The position numbers and the translations under genes were made by a program. The notes under the pieces are model-generated. The model saw only the letters and a program-made list of their open reading frames with translations, was not told the origin of the DNA and did no database searches. Positions 1 through 5,637 of a stretch of 5,715 bases of DNA are shown here, piece by piece. Numbering within the stretch: position 1 is the stretch's first letter; every line of letters begins with the position of its first letter. Source of the DNA: Clostridia bacterium (GTDB lineage Bacteria; Bacillota; Clostridia; Oscillospirales; QAMX01); the NCBI GenBank assembly GCA_017547975.1, contig JAFYNU010000054.1:1-5715 (forward strand). Direction: 5' to 3'.

Positions 1-861
1 GAAGTAGAAAACCTTGTCCCCCCACACGTAGGTGGCGTTTTCCCACTTGGAATCGTTGAGGAAGTCGGGCTGTGACAGGTATTCCCAGGTGATCAGATCC
101 CGGCTTTTGATGATGGCGGTGAAATCCCCGCTGTAGGTGCCGGAATAGTACCACCTTTCCCCCTCTTCCTCCCGCCAGGAAAGCTTTTGCATGATGCCGA
201 TATCGGAAAACATCTTCTTGATGGGAAGGCCGTTGGCCTTCAGGGCACCCCGGATGCCGCTGGCGGAAAAGTCGTTGGTGACATCCCCCACCTTGAAGCG
301 GTTCACCCCGATTTCTCCCAGGGTCTTGGTGGGCATGTCAAAGGGGCAGTAGAGCCGATAATAATTCCCCTCCACCCGGGCGGTCCACAAAACGAACAGA
401 GTCCGTTTATCCCGGCGCATGAGGATGGTGTCGTAAACCATATCCACGTGGCGTCCGTCGATTTCATCCCCGGCGGTCAAAAGATCAAGATACACCCGGT
501 CATCCGGGTTGTCAATGGGGGCATACACCAACCGGGCGGTCTGGTTCAGAGGATCCTCGCTGGGTTCCTTGGTGTTGGCGTAGTAGGTCACGTAGATCAT
601 ATTCCCATCCACCACAAAGGTGGAAACGTGGGCCATTTTGTCCACCGCCTCGGCCTTGCCAAGGGCCACCGCCCGCTCCGATTTTTCGAAATCCGAAAGG
701 AAACGGTCCCGAATTTCGTCGGCAAAGGCACGTCCCTTCCGGAGGGCGATCTCATCCACCTGATCGGAAATATATCCCGCCCGGTTCTGGATGGGCGCCC
801 CCTCGGCGGTCAAGAGGGGCTTGAAGGTGGGTACGTCGGGGGTAAATACACGGTTTTGCAT
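1..861 (-). CDS. Beta-propeller glycosidase-like protein (GH43/GH32/sialidase-like), C-terminus cut by window edge
   Basis: The reading frame is open from an ATG at 861 to position 1 (287 codons, no stop), so the C-terminus lies outside the window. There is no signal peptide or membrane segment, which suggests a cytoplasmic protein. The N-terminal ~70 residues are mostly charged and probably helical (VDEIALRKGRAFADEIRDRF). From about residue 75 the protein is rich in short beta strands, such as HVSTFVVDGNMIYVTYY (78-94), TLFVLWTARVEGNYYRLYCPF (154-174) and WYYSGTYSGDF (237-247). The motif SRDLITWE (253-260) resembles the SxDLxxWE blade motif of GH32/43/68/130-type five-bladed propellers, and WENATYVWGDKVFYF (273-287) looks like the next blade. 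I recall similar clostridial proteins being labelled sialidase or exo-alpha-sialidase, but no proper Asp-box is visible and the substrate is unknown. Start choice: AAGGGAG lies 8-9 bases upstream of the ATG and overlaps the stop of the HD gene, so it is likely translationally coupled as the second gene of that operon. Confidence 0.8.
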   Translation of the reverse strand, partial: MQNRVFTPDVPTFKPLLTAEGAPIQNRAGYISDQVDEIALRKGRAFADEIRDRFLSDFEKSERAVALGKAEAVDKMAHVSTFVVDGNMIYVTYYANTKEPSEDPLNQTARLVYAPIDNPDDRVYLDLLTAGDEIDGRHVDMVYDTILMRRDKRTLFVLWTARVEGNYYRLYCPFDMPTKTLGEIGVNRFKVGDVTNDFSASGIRGALKANGLPIKKMFSDIGIMQKLSWREEEGERWYYSGTYSGDFTAIIKSRDLITWEYLSQPDFLNDSKWENATYVWGDKVFYF

Positions 862-874
862 GGTTGTTTCTCCC

Positions 875-1372
875 TTATTTCTTCAGATAAATGGATCGGA
901 GCATACGCTTGCCGGTTTCGCTTTCGAAAAATGTCTCCATGGCGTTTTCAATCTGCTCTTTGGGCGCATTGCCCTCGTCGGCGTTTACCAGGTAGTCCGC
1001 CTCCAAAAGGAGGCGATGCTCCTTCATGGTAACCCCCGTCAGGGTGTGATGATGGCCCACCAGCCAGGCGACTTTTTCCACAAAGGGGGCAGGCAAATCA
1101 AATTCCTTCAAAAATTCCTTAGCCATGGGGATTCCCTCCCGTTCCTGATAGGGACCCTGGGCATGGCCGTAGGTTTTCAGGCAGTAGGGAATGGCGATGT
1201 CGTGGAGGATGGCTGTCACTTCCAAAAGATCCCGTTCTTCTCTTGTGGCAAGCTCCTTCTCCCCCAGGGTTTTGGCATAGGCATACACTTTTAGGAAATG
1301 GTTGATATCGTGATGATTCCCCTTGTAAAAATCGATCATCTTCAGGGTAATATCTGCAACAGGTACCGACAT
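875..1372 (-). CDS. Small HD-domain phosphohydrolase-like protein
   Basis: This 165-residue soluble protein carries the HD-superfamily metal-site signature. An initial His lies in NHFLKVYAYAK (H25), the HD doublet in AILHDIA (H57-D58), a histidine cluster in GHHHT (106-110), and a late Asp in LLEADYLVNADE (D126). Known HD proteins use such residues to bind divalent metals and hydrolyse phosphomonoesters, phosphodiesters or nucleotides. The actual substrate cannot be read from the sequence, and no second domain (GGDEF, RelA, KH) is present. The frame stays open upstream to 1600, but I start at 1372. GAGGAG (1379-1384) lies 6 bases before this ATG. The only close alternative ATG (1402-1400) lies within the TATAATGG of the promoter -10 region and so could not be transcribed from it. 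It is the first gene of an operon with the propeller glycosidase-like gene, 13 bases downstream. It is divergent from the nucleoside-hydrolase-like gene. Confidence 0.9.
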   Translation of the reverse strand: MSVPVADITLKMIDFYKGNHHDINHFLKVYAYAKTLGEKELATREERDLLEVTAILHDIAIPYCLKTYGHAQGPYQEREGIPMAKEFLKEFDLPAPFVEKVAWLVGHHHTLTGVTMKEHRLLLEADYLVNADEGNAPKEQIENAMETFFESETGKRMLRSIYLKK

Positions 1373-1378
1373 GATGCT

Positions 1379-1384
1379 CTCCTC
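1379..1384 (-). promoter_or_regulatory. Ribosome binding site that decides the HD-protein start
   Basis: GAGGAG on the minus strand, 6 bases upstream of the ATG at 1372-1370. It supports this start over the in-frame ATG 30 bases upstream, which falls inside the promoter -10 region. Confidence 0.7.
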
Positions 1385-1400
1385 GCTTCTTTTTTCTTCC

Positions 1401-1429
1401 ATTATACCCCTCTCCCCTCGACAAATCAA
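1401..1429 (-). promoter_or_regulatory. Sigma-A type promoter of the HD/glycosidase operon
   Basis: On the minus strand, TTGATT (1424-1429) is followed after exactly 17 bases by a perfect TATAAT (1401-1406). Transcription would begin near 1394, giving a leader of about 22 nt that just holds the GAGGAG ribosome binding site. The promoter interleaves with an opposing promoter whose -35 box (1418-1423) sits inside this promoter's spacer, directly next to its own -35. Confidence 0.75.
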
Positions 1430-1446
1430 GAGGGAAGCGATATAAT
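1418..1446 (+). promoter_or_regulatory. Sigma-A type promoter toward the nucleoside-hydrolase-like gene
   Basis: On the plus strand, TCGACA (1418-1423, 5 of 6 consensus bases) is followed after exactly 17 bases by a perfect TATAAT (1441-1446). The predicted start near 1453 would give a leader of about 208 nt before the gene at 1661. A TACAAT at 1621-1626 could be the -10 of a second, closer promoter, but I find no good -35 at 16-18 bases, so it is weaker. Confidence 0.65.
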
Positions 1447-1485
1447 GGTGGCAGAGAGTTTCGCCCATTTTGGATGCACCTGCAG

Positions 1486-1544
1486 GGGACGGGTCTCCCG
1501 ACCCTTGGCTCACCCTTTGGGGTAGGGGCGGTAACCTGCCGCCC
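1486..1544 (+). repeat. Cluster of three GC-rich hairpins (REP-like)
   Basis: Hairpin 1: GGGACGGG (1486-1493), loop TCT, CCCGACCC (1497-1504), with one A-A mismatch. Hairpin 2: ACCC (1512-1515), loop TTTG, GGGT (1520-1523). Hairpin 3: GGGCGG (1526-1531), loop of 7, CCGCCC (1539-1544). The GTAGGGGCGG...CCGCCCG pattern resembles short dispersed palindromic elements that I recall from intergenic regions of clostridial genomes. That family resemblance is from memory, while the hairpins are read directly. Confidence 0.55.
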
Positions 1545-1597
1545 GGACCACATAAATAAGGCTGCCCGAAGTCCGCCCTTCCGACGTTTTCCATTTT

Positions 1598-1620
1598 CAA
1601 TTTTTAATTGTCCATTGTCC
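1598..1620 (+). repeat. AT-rich palindrome overlapping a tandem 7-mer
   Basis: CAATT (1598-1602) and AATTG (1606-1610) form an inverted repeat with a 3-base spacer. It overlaps a perfect tandem repeat of ATTGTCC (1607-1613 and 1614-1620). The unit may be part of a dispersed intergenic repeat or an operator close to the gene start at 1661. Confidence 0.55.
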
Positions 1621-1660
1621 TACAATCAAGCCAACCCTATCACACCACAAAGGAGCAACT

Positions 1661-2551
1661 ATGCGACAGTTTATCTTAGGTACCGATTGGTGGACCGACT
1701 GCGACGACGCGGTGGCGGTCCGAATCCTGGCCCGAACCCATGGGGATGGCCAATGCCGTCTCCTGGGGGTCGGCATGAACGCCTGTATGCCCTACTCCGC
1801 CCCCAGCCTGCGGGCATTTATGGATCAGGAGGGGCTTTCGGAGGTCTCCCTGGGCATCGACCCGGATGCCACCGATTTCGGGGGCTCCCCCGCCTACCAG
1901 GAAAATTTTGCCAAAAAATACGCCCCGAACCTCCGAAACACCGACTTTCCCGATTCCCTTTCACTTTACCGAAAGCTCCTCGCAACAGCCGAGGACCCGG
2001 TGGAGATTTTGGAAATCGGTTATCCCCAGGTGCTTGCCGCCCTGCTCCAATCGGGTCCCGACGCATTCTCCCCCCTGACCGGGTTGGAGCTCATATCCCA
2101 AAAGGTCACAAAGCTCTGGATCATGGCAGGGAAATGGGACGGCGACGGGGAAAAGGAAAACAATTTCTGCCGCAATTCCCGATCCCGCACCGCCGGGGAG
2201 CTTCTTTGCCGCCTGTGGCCCACCCCCATCACCTTCCTTGGCTGGGAGGTGGGGTATGAGGTGCTCACCGGAGGCCAGCTGGCCCCGGATGACCCCCTCC
2301 GCCAGATCATGTCGGACCACGGATCGGCCAACGGCCGCCATTCCTGGGACCCCATGCTGGTGCTCCTGGCCCTCGTCGGCGACGAGGCCGCCGCCGGATA
2401 TACCACCGTCACCGGACGGGCTACCCTGGATGCCGATACCGGCGCCAACCACTTCGTCCCGGATCCCGAAGGTCTTCACCAATACGTCATCAAAGCCCGC
2501 CCCGACGAATATTACCAAACAGCCATCAACGAAATCATCCGGTCCAGGTAA
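1661..2551 (+). CDS. Nucleoside-hydrolase-like protein ('SWD' subfamily)
   Basis: This 296-residue soluble protein is close in length to typical inosine-uridine nucleoside N-ribohydrolases (PF01156, about 310 residues). These enzymes split N-glycosidic bonds of nucleosides using a calcium site made of Asp residues. The N-terminal motif is GTDWWTDCDDAVAV (7-20), with D9, D13, D15 and D16. It aligns best with the longer TDxGPDCDD version of the family motif, with WT in place of GP. The central GKWDGDGEKENNFCRN (157-172) matches the E-x-N-F substrate loop region. WPTPITFLGWEVG (186-198) and HSWDPMLV (227-234) are the family's C-terminal landmarks, D230 being the expected late metal ligand. No signal peptide is present. 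Start: AAAGGAG ends 5 bases before the ATG. The gene stands alone, divergent from the HD/glycosidase operon, and ends at a hairpin terminator. The substrate may be a nucleoside or another glycoside, as this subfamily is not well characterised. Confidence 0.88.
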   Translation: MRQFILGTDWWTDCDDAVAVRILARTHGDGQCRLLGVGMNACMPYSAPSLRAFMDQEGLSEVSLGIDPDATDFGGSPAYQENFAKKYAPNLRNTDFPDSLSLYRKLLATAEDPVEILEIGYPQVLAALLQSGPDAFSPLTGLELISQKVTKLWIMAGKWDGDGEKENNFCRNSRSRTAGELLCRLWPTPITFLGWEVGYEVLTGGQLAPDDPLRQIMSDHGSANGRHSWDPMLVLLALVGDEAAAGYTTVTGRATLDADTGANHFVPDPEGLHQYVIKARPDEYYQTAINEIIRSR

Positions 2552-2579
2552 CCTCCCTGCCCGATCCCCCAAACAAATC

Positions 2580-2613
2580 GTGCCGCCCCACCGGGGCGGC
2601 ACCTATCATTTTT
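2580..2613. terminator. Bidirectional rho-independent terminator between convergent genes
   Basis: A perfect 10-bp stem, GTGCCGCCCC (2580-2589) and GGGGCGGCAC (2593-2602), with an ACC loop. On the plus strand a five-T run follows at 2609-2613, after 6 bases. On the minus strand the stem is followed by ATTTGTTT. It lies 28 bases after the stop of the nucleoside-hydrolase-like gene and 33 bases after the activase stop, so it can serve both. Neither U-tract is ideal. Confidence 0.8.
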
Positions 2614-2635
2614 ACCCATATTCTTTTCCGGGGAA

Positions 2636-3403
2636 TCAGTCCACCGTAACGGCAAATACATCCTCGTATTGCTTCCGGATGGCGGCAAGCTCGGCCTTCG
2701 TCTGGGGCTCCACCTCCCGGTAGGCGTACTCCATCCCCATGGCGGTGTACTTCCCGCTGCCCAGCCGATGGAAGGGCAGAAGGTCCACCGCCCGAACCCC
2801 CAGGGCCTTCAGATCGGCCTTGATGGCCTCAATCTCTTCGGCGGCTGTATTGAACCCGGGGATCAGAGGAATCCGGATGCGGACGTTGGCCCCTTTGGAA
2901 AGCAGAAAGGCCAGGTTGTCCCGCACCCTATCCAATTCTCCGCCGACCACCCGTCGGAAAGCCTCCGGGTCGGCGGTTTTGTAATCGTAAAGCCAGCAAT
3001 CGGTCACCGGATGGAGCGCTTCCAGGGCGGCTTGCGGGGCAAATCCCGCGGTATCCACAAAGACCGGGATGCCCGCTTCCTTTGCCGCCCTGGCCAGGGC
3101 ATAGGCCCCCTCGGCCTGCAAAAGCACCTCGCCCCCCGAAAGGGTGACCCCTCCGCCGCTTTCGGCGTAGAAGTCCCGATCCTCCAAAATCTCCGCCATA
3201 ACCGCCTCCACCGTCATTTTCTTGCCCCGAACCTCGGTTTTGCCAAGCTTGGGGTAGGAAAGGGCGGCGGGCGCAAAGTCAATGGTTTCGGGATTATGGC
3301 ACCAGGGACAGCGAAGGGCACAGCCCTTGAAAAATACCGTGGTGCGGATGCCCTCCCCATCCCCCACCGAAAAGTGCTGGATGTTTGATATATTCAGCTC
3401 CAT
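2636..3403 (-). CDS. Glycyl-radical enzyme activating protein (radical SAM, short PflA-like form)
   Basis: A 255-residue radical-SAM enzyme that would use S-adenosylmethionine and a [4Fe-4S] cluster to abstract a hydrogen and install the glycyl radical on the partner enzyme encoded just upstream. The N-terminal family signature VGDGEGIRTTVFFKGC (13-28) leads into the cluster motif C28-x3-C32-x2-C35 (CALRCPWCHNPE). GGGVTLSGGE (83-92) is the SAM-binding GGE region, and DTAGFAP, YDYKTADPEAFRRVVGG and RIPLIPGFN are standard later motifs. No ferredoxin-like insert with two extra clusters follows the CxxxCxxC motif. That makes it the short form seen in PflA (about 246 residues), rather than the ~300-residue form usual for activases of dehydratase or decarboxylase-type glycyl-radical enzymes. 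Start: GAGGG overlaps the upstream stop codon, 6-7 bases from the ATG, and the gap is 9 bases, so translational coupling is likely. It is the last gene of the operon, before the terminator at 2580-2602. Confidence 0.93.
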   Translation of the reverse strand: MELNISNIQHFSVGDGEGIRTTVFFKGCALRCPWCHNPETIDFAPAALSYPKLGKTEVRGKKMTVEAVMAEILEDRDFYAESGGGVTLSGGEVLLQAEGAYALARAAKEAGIPVFVDTAGFAPQAALEALHPVTDCWLYDYKTADPEAFRRVVGGELDRVRDNLAFLLSKGANVRIRIPLIPGFNTAAEEIEAIKADLKALGVRAVDLLPFHRLGSGKYTAMGMEYAYREVEPQTKAELAAIRKQYEDVFAVTVD

Positions 3404-3412
3404 GGGGTTCCC

Positions 3413-5521
3413 TCACTCGTGCTGGGTGCGGTTGAGAATATCCAACTGCACGTTCTTGTCCAGCCGGACGTAATAATCGGAGAAGCCCGAAACCCGGACC
3501 ACCAGGCTGGGGTAGTTTTCGGGGTGATCCATGGCATCCTTCAGCACCTTGCGGCTGGTGGCATTCATCTGCAGCTCCTGGCCGCCCTTTTTGAAATAGA
3601 CCCGCACCAACGCCAGCAGTTTCTGAAGCTTTTCCCCCTCAAACATGCTGGGGGAGAACTTTTGATTCACCACGGTACCGCAGGCCGCCAGGGTGTAGTT
3701 GGGCTTTGCCACGCTGTTCAGGGTGGCGGTGGCCCCCCGGGTATCCCGGCCGTAGGTGGGGGAAGCCGCATCCGACAGGGGCTCCCCTTCCCGCCGCCCG
3801 TCCGGGGTGGCGGCAATGATCTTGCCCGCCCAGATGTTGCTGGTGTTGGCGGCCATGGCCACGTAGAAGGCGCCCCCGTCCCGGGTTTTGTATTTGTCGA
3901 ATTCTCCCGCCAGGAAATCCAGGTACCAGACGGCGTATTTATCCACAAAATCGTCGTTGTTTCCGTATTTGGGCGCCGCCAACAGCCGTTCCCGCAGGGC
4001 TTCATAGCCCACAAAGTTGGCATCCATGGCATCCCGAAGCTCCGCCAGGGTGGCTTCCCCATCGATAAAGACCACCTTTTCGATGGCCGCCAGGGAGTCG
4101 GCCACGGTTCCCACCCCCATCAGGGCGGCCCCGTGTACCGAGGGGTAGATGCATCCCCCGTTATTGATATCCAGCCCCCGGCCGATGCAATCCTCCGCAA
4201 AGCAGGAAAGGAAGGGTTCCGGGTAGTATTCCTGGTTGATACCCTCGTTCTGGGCCTTAAAGAGGGCCACGTATTCCCTGGCACCGTAGGCCATCAGGGC
4301 TTCAAACCGCTCCATGAATTTCTCCATGGAGGTCAGGTCGTCAATATCCCCCAGGTCGGGCCCCACCGAGCCGTGGAATCGGCTGACCCCATGGTGGAAG
4401 AGGTAGTCGAAGAAGCGGGGAGCATCGAAGCGGCCGTCCGACCAGGGTGGCTGTTTTCCGGTGATGAAGTTTTCAATACAGCCCACCATGGAGTAATCGT
4501 ACACGTCGGCCTCGGCATATCCCATGCGCAGGAGGGCGGCAATATTCACCTCGTCGTTCATGAGTGCCGGGTAGCCCAGGCCGGTGCCGATGGATTTGAG
4601 ACAATCCAGAAGGAATTCATCCGGCATACCGGGGGACACCCGGGCGGACAGGTTGGGACCCGGGGCATTGCCGTTGCGCACCGCATCCAGCACGCACTTA
4701 CTCAGCTCGTTTACGGCGGTGGAACCATCGGGATTGGCGCCGCCGATGGCGATATTCACCACGTCGCTGGTGGAAATTTTTGTGAAGGTGTTTTCCAGAA
4801 GACCGGTGGCAATTTCGGGGGTCAGCCGTCCGGCCTCCACGTCTGCCTCATAAAGGGGCCACAGGTATTGGTCGATTCTCCCCAGGGCCATGGCGTATCT
4901 TCCCTCCTGGAGGAAGGCGGTGTGGCAGAACCACACCAGCTGAAGCCCCTGGGCAAAGGTCTTCGGTGCCCCGGCCACCAGGGCTTCGCAGTTTTCCGCA
5001 ATGAATTCCAGATACTCCCTGCGGTAGGCGGGGTCGGCCATCAGCGCCCGGGCCTTTTTGCCGTAATTCCCAATCATATCCCGGAAGGCGCTCATGGTTT
5101 CCTTCATGGCGGCAAGAAACTCCGTCTTCCCCGGGTCGGCGGCATATTTTGCCAGGGATTCCTCGATTTCGGAAAGCAGTCCCGGCACCCCCACCGCCAG
5201 GGTGTGGCGGTAGTTTGGAGCATAGTGGTCGGCATTGGTGATGAAATTGCGGCTCCCCAGGCGGTTCACCGTCTGCTTGGCGTGTTCCACCGCCGTCTTT
5301 TCCGCGGTGGTATAAAGGCCGAAGGTGGATCCCACAATCAGGTCGTTTTTGAAAATATGGGGTTCGGGCGCGCGGAAAAGCGATGCAATGCCCGCCCCCC
5401 GAAGGGTGGTGATGGGGGCATCCAGATGCTCCCGCAGGCCAAGCCAGCGGTAATAGGCCGGGCAAAATTCCCCGGCGGGCAGGGTCTTCATTTCGTTTCG
5501 CAGATTTTGGGCAAGCGTCAT
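3413..5521 (-). CDS. Glycyl-radical enzyme of the pyruvate formate-lyase superfamily, substrate unassigned (Cys-x-Glu type)
   Basis: A 702-residue cytoplasmic enzyme whose radical would be stored on G679 in RVSGF (676-680), the conserved C-terminal glycyl-radical site. The active-site loop is YSMVGCIENF (343-352), giving thiyl C348 and general acid/base E350. The C-x-E pattern is shared by diol, glycerol and hydroxyproline dehydratases, choline lyase and arylacetate decarboxylases. Pyruvate formate-lyase instead has two adjacent cysteines. Other family landmarks are GYPALMNDE (316-324), HGAALMGVGTVADSLAAI (463-480), PKYGNNDDFVD (517-527) and ATPDGRREGEPLSDAASP (571-588). It is shorter than the usual 760-850 residues, lacking some N-terminal length. 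Start: the ATG at 5521 follows AGGTGA by 6 bases. M11 is a possible internal alternative with no visible ribosome binding site. It is the first gene of a two-gene operon with its activase. No transporter, microcompartment or dehydrogenase gene is nearby to suggest a substrate. Automated annotation would probably call it formate C-acetyltransferase, which the active site argues against. Confidence 0.92.
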   Translation of the reverse strand: MTLAQNLRNEMKTLPAGEFCPAYYRWLGLREHLDAPITTLRGAGIASLFRAPEPHIFKNDLIVGSTFGLYTTAEKTAVEHAKQTVNRLGSRNFITNADHYAPNYRHTLAVGVPGLLSEIEESLAKYAADPGKTEFLAAMKETMSAFRDMIGNYGKKARALMADPAYRREYLEFIAENCEALVAGAPKTFAQGLQLVWFCHTAFLQEGRYAMALGRIDQYLWPLYEADVEAGRLTPEIATGLLENTFTKISTSDVVNIAIGGANPDGSTAVNELSKCVLDAVRNGNAPGPNLSARVSPGMPDEFLLDCLKSIGTGLGYPALMNDEVNIAALLRMGYAEADVYDYSMVGCIENFITGKQPPWSDGRFDAPRFFDYLFHHGVSRFHGSVGPDLGDIDDLTSMEKFMERFEALMAYGAREYVALFKAQNEGINQEYYPEPFLSCFAEDCIGRGLDINNGGCIYPSVHGAALMGVGTVADSLAAIEKVVFIDGEATLAELRDAMDANFVGYEALRERLLAAPKYGNNDDFVDKYAVWYLDFLAGEFDKYKTRDGGAFYVAMAANTSNIWAGKIIAATPDGRREGEPLSDAASPTYGRDTRGATATLNSVAKPNYTLAACGTVVNQKFSPSMFEGEKLQKLLALVRVYFKKGGQELQMNATSRKVLKDAMDHPENYPSLVVRVSGFSDYYVRLDKNVQLDILNRTQHE

Positions 5522-5541
5522 ATTCTATCACCTCACCTTGT

Positions 5542-5569
5542 ATCATATCAATTTTTCCCGGTTTGTCAA
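5542..5569 (-). promoter_or_regulatory. Promoter of the glycyl-radical enzyme operon
   Basis: A perfect TTGACA (minus strand, 5564-5569), a 16-base spacer and TATGAT (5542-5547). Transcription would start near 5535, leaving a leader of only about 14 nt that carries AAGGTGAGGTG, the ribosome binding site. An operator-like 10-mer overlaps the spacer and the edge of the -35 box. Confidence 0.75.
5556..5565. repeat. Operator-like 10-mer, copy 1 (in the glycyl-radical promoter)
   Basis: TCCCGGTTTG read on the plus strand, preceded by a T-run. It lies in the -35/-10 spacer of the minus-strand promoter and covers the last two bases of its -35 box. An identical copy lies at 5648-5657. The paired placement suggests a binding site for a shared regulator. 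Confidence 0.5.
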
Positions 5570-5637
5570 TAGCTTTTTTCGGATTTTCCACGCCCGCCCA
5601 TCTCCGCCCTGCCCAAAGCGCAGATTGCACCATCCTC

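Larger units (their letters stand above)
1399..1448. repeat. Inverted repeat framing the two divergent promoters
   Basis: CCATTATA (1399-1406) and TATAATGG (1441-1448) are perfect inverted copies, 8 bp each, and contain the -10 boxes of the two opposing promoters. A second inverted pair, CCCTCT (1408-1413) and AGAGGG (1429-1434), lies between them with its centre shifted about 2.5 bp. The first pair makes the promoter region nearly symmetric. The second could be part of a regulator site or be chance. Confidence 0.6.
1453..1660 (+). other. Long structured leader / intergenic repeat region upstream of the nucleoside-hydrolase-like gene
   Basis: About 200 bases without a convincing gene. The left half (1481-1550) is GC-rich and holds three close hairpins. 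The right half (1585-1625) is AT-rich with a short palindrome and a tandem 7-mer. I do not recognise a known riboswitch consensus, and no hairpin is followed by a U-tract, so classical attenuation is not evident. It could be a dispersed intergenic repeat inserted in the leader. The final ribosome binding site, AAAGGAG at 1649-1655, is unpaired in any obvious hairpin. Confidence 0.5.

Noticed and set aside
187..1032. 281-codon open frame on the plus strand
   Set aside because: Antisense to the propeller glycosidase-like and HD genes, crosses their junction, lacks a ribosome binding site and shows low-complexity composition.
1486..1544. Possible CRISPR-like or tRNA-like structure in the GC-rich leader
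   Set aside because: The three hairpins differ in sequence and spacing, there are no repeated spacers, and no cloverleaf or T-loop consensus is visible.
1373..1600. N-terminal extension of the HD protein frame up to 1600
   Set aside because: The extra residues are low in similarity to anything expected, lie upstream of and across the mapped-like promoter at 1401-1429, and would cover the GC-rich hairpins.
1598..1626. Second promoter close to the gene at 1661, using TACAAT (1621-1626) as -10
   Set aside because: No -35 box with a reasonable match lies at 16-18 bases. The best (TTCAAT at 1596-1601) needs a 19-base spacer. Kept only as a weak alternative.
1474..2259. 261-codon open frame on the plus strand in another frame than the nucleoside-hydrolase-like gene
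   Set aside because: Pro/Arg/Gly-rich translation with no domain, no ribosome binding site, and it overlaps a well-supported gene.
1961..2602. 213-codon open frame on the minus strand antisense to the nucleoside-hydrolase-like gene
   Set aside because: It begins inside the hairpin terminator, has no ribosome binding site, and lies opposite a gene with clear family motifs.
3419..5572. 717-codon open frame on the plus strand, antisense to the glycyl-radical enzyme
   Set aside because: Its translation is a Gly/His/Val-rich sequence without recognisable domains, typical of the complement of a GC-rich coding frame. The opposite strand carries a complete enzyme with all family motifs, a promoter and a ribosome binding site.
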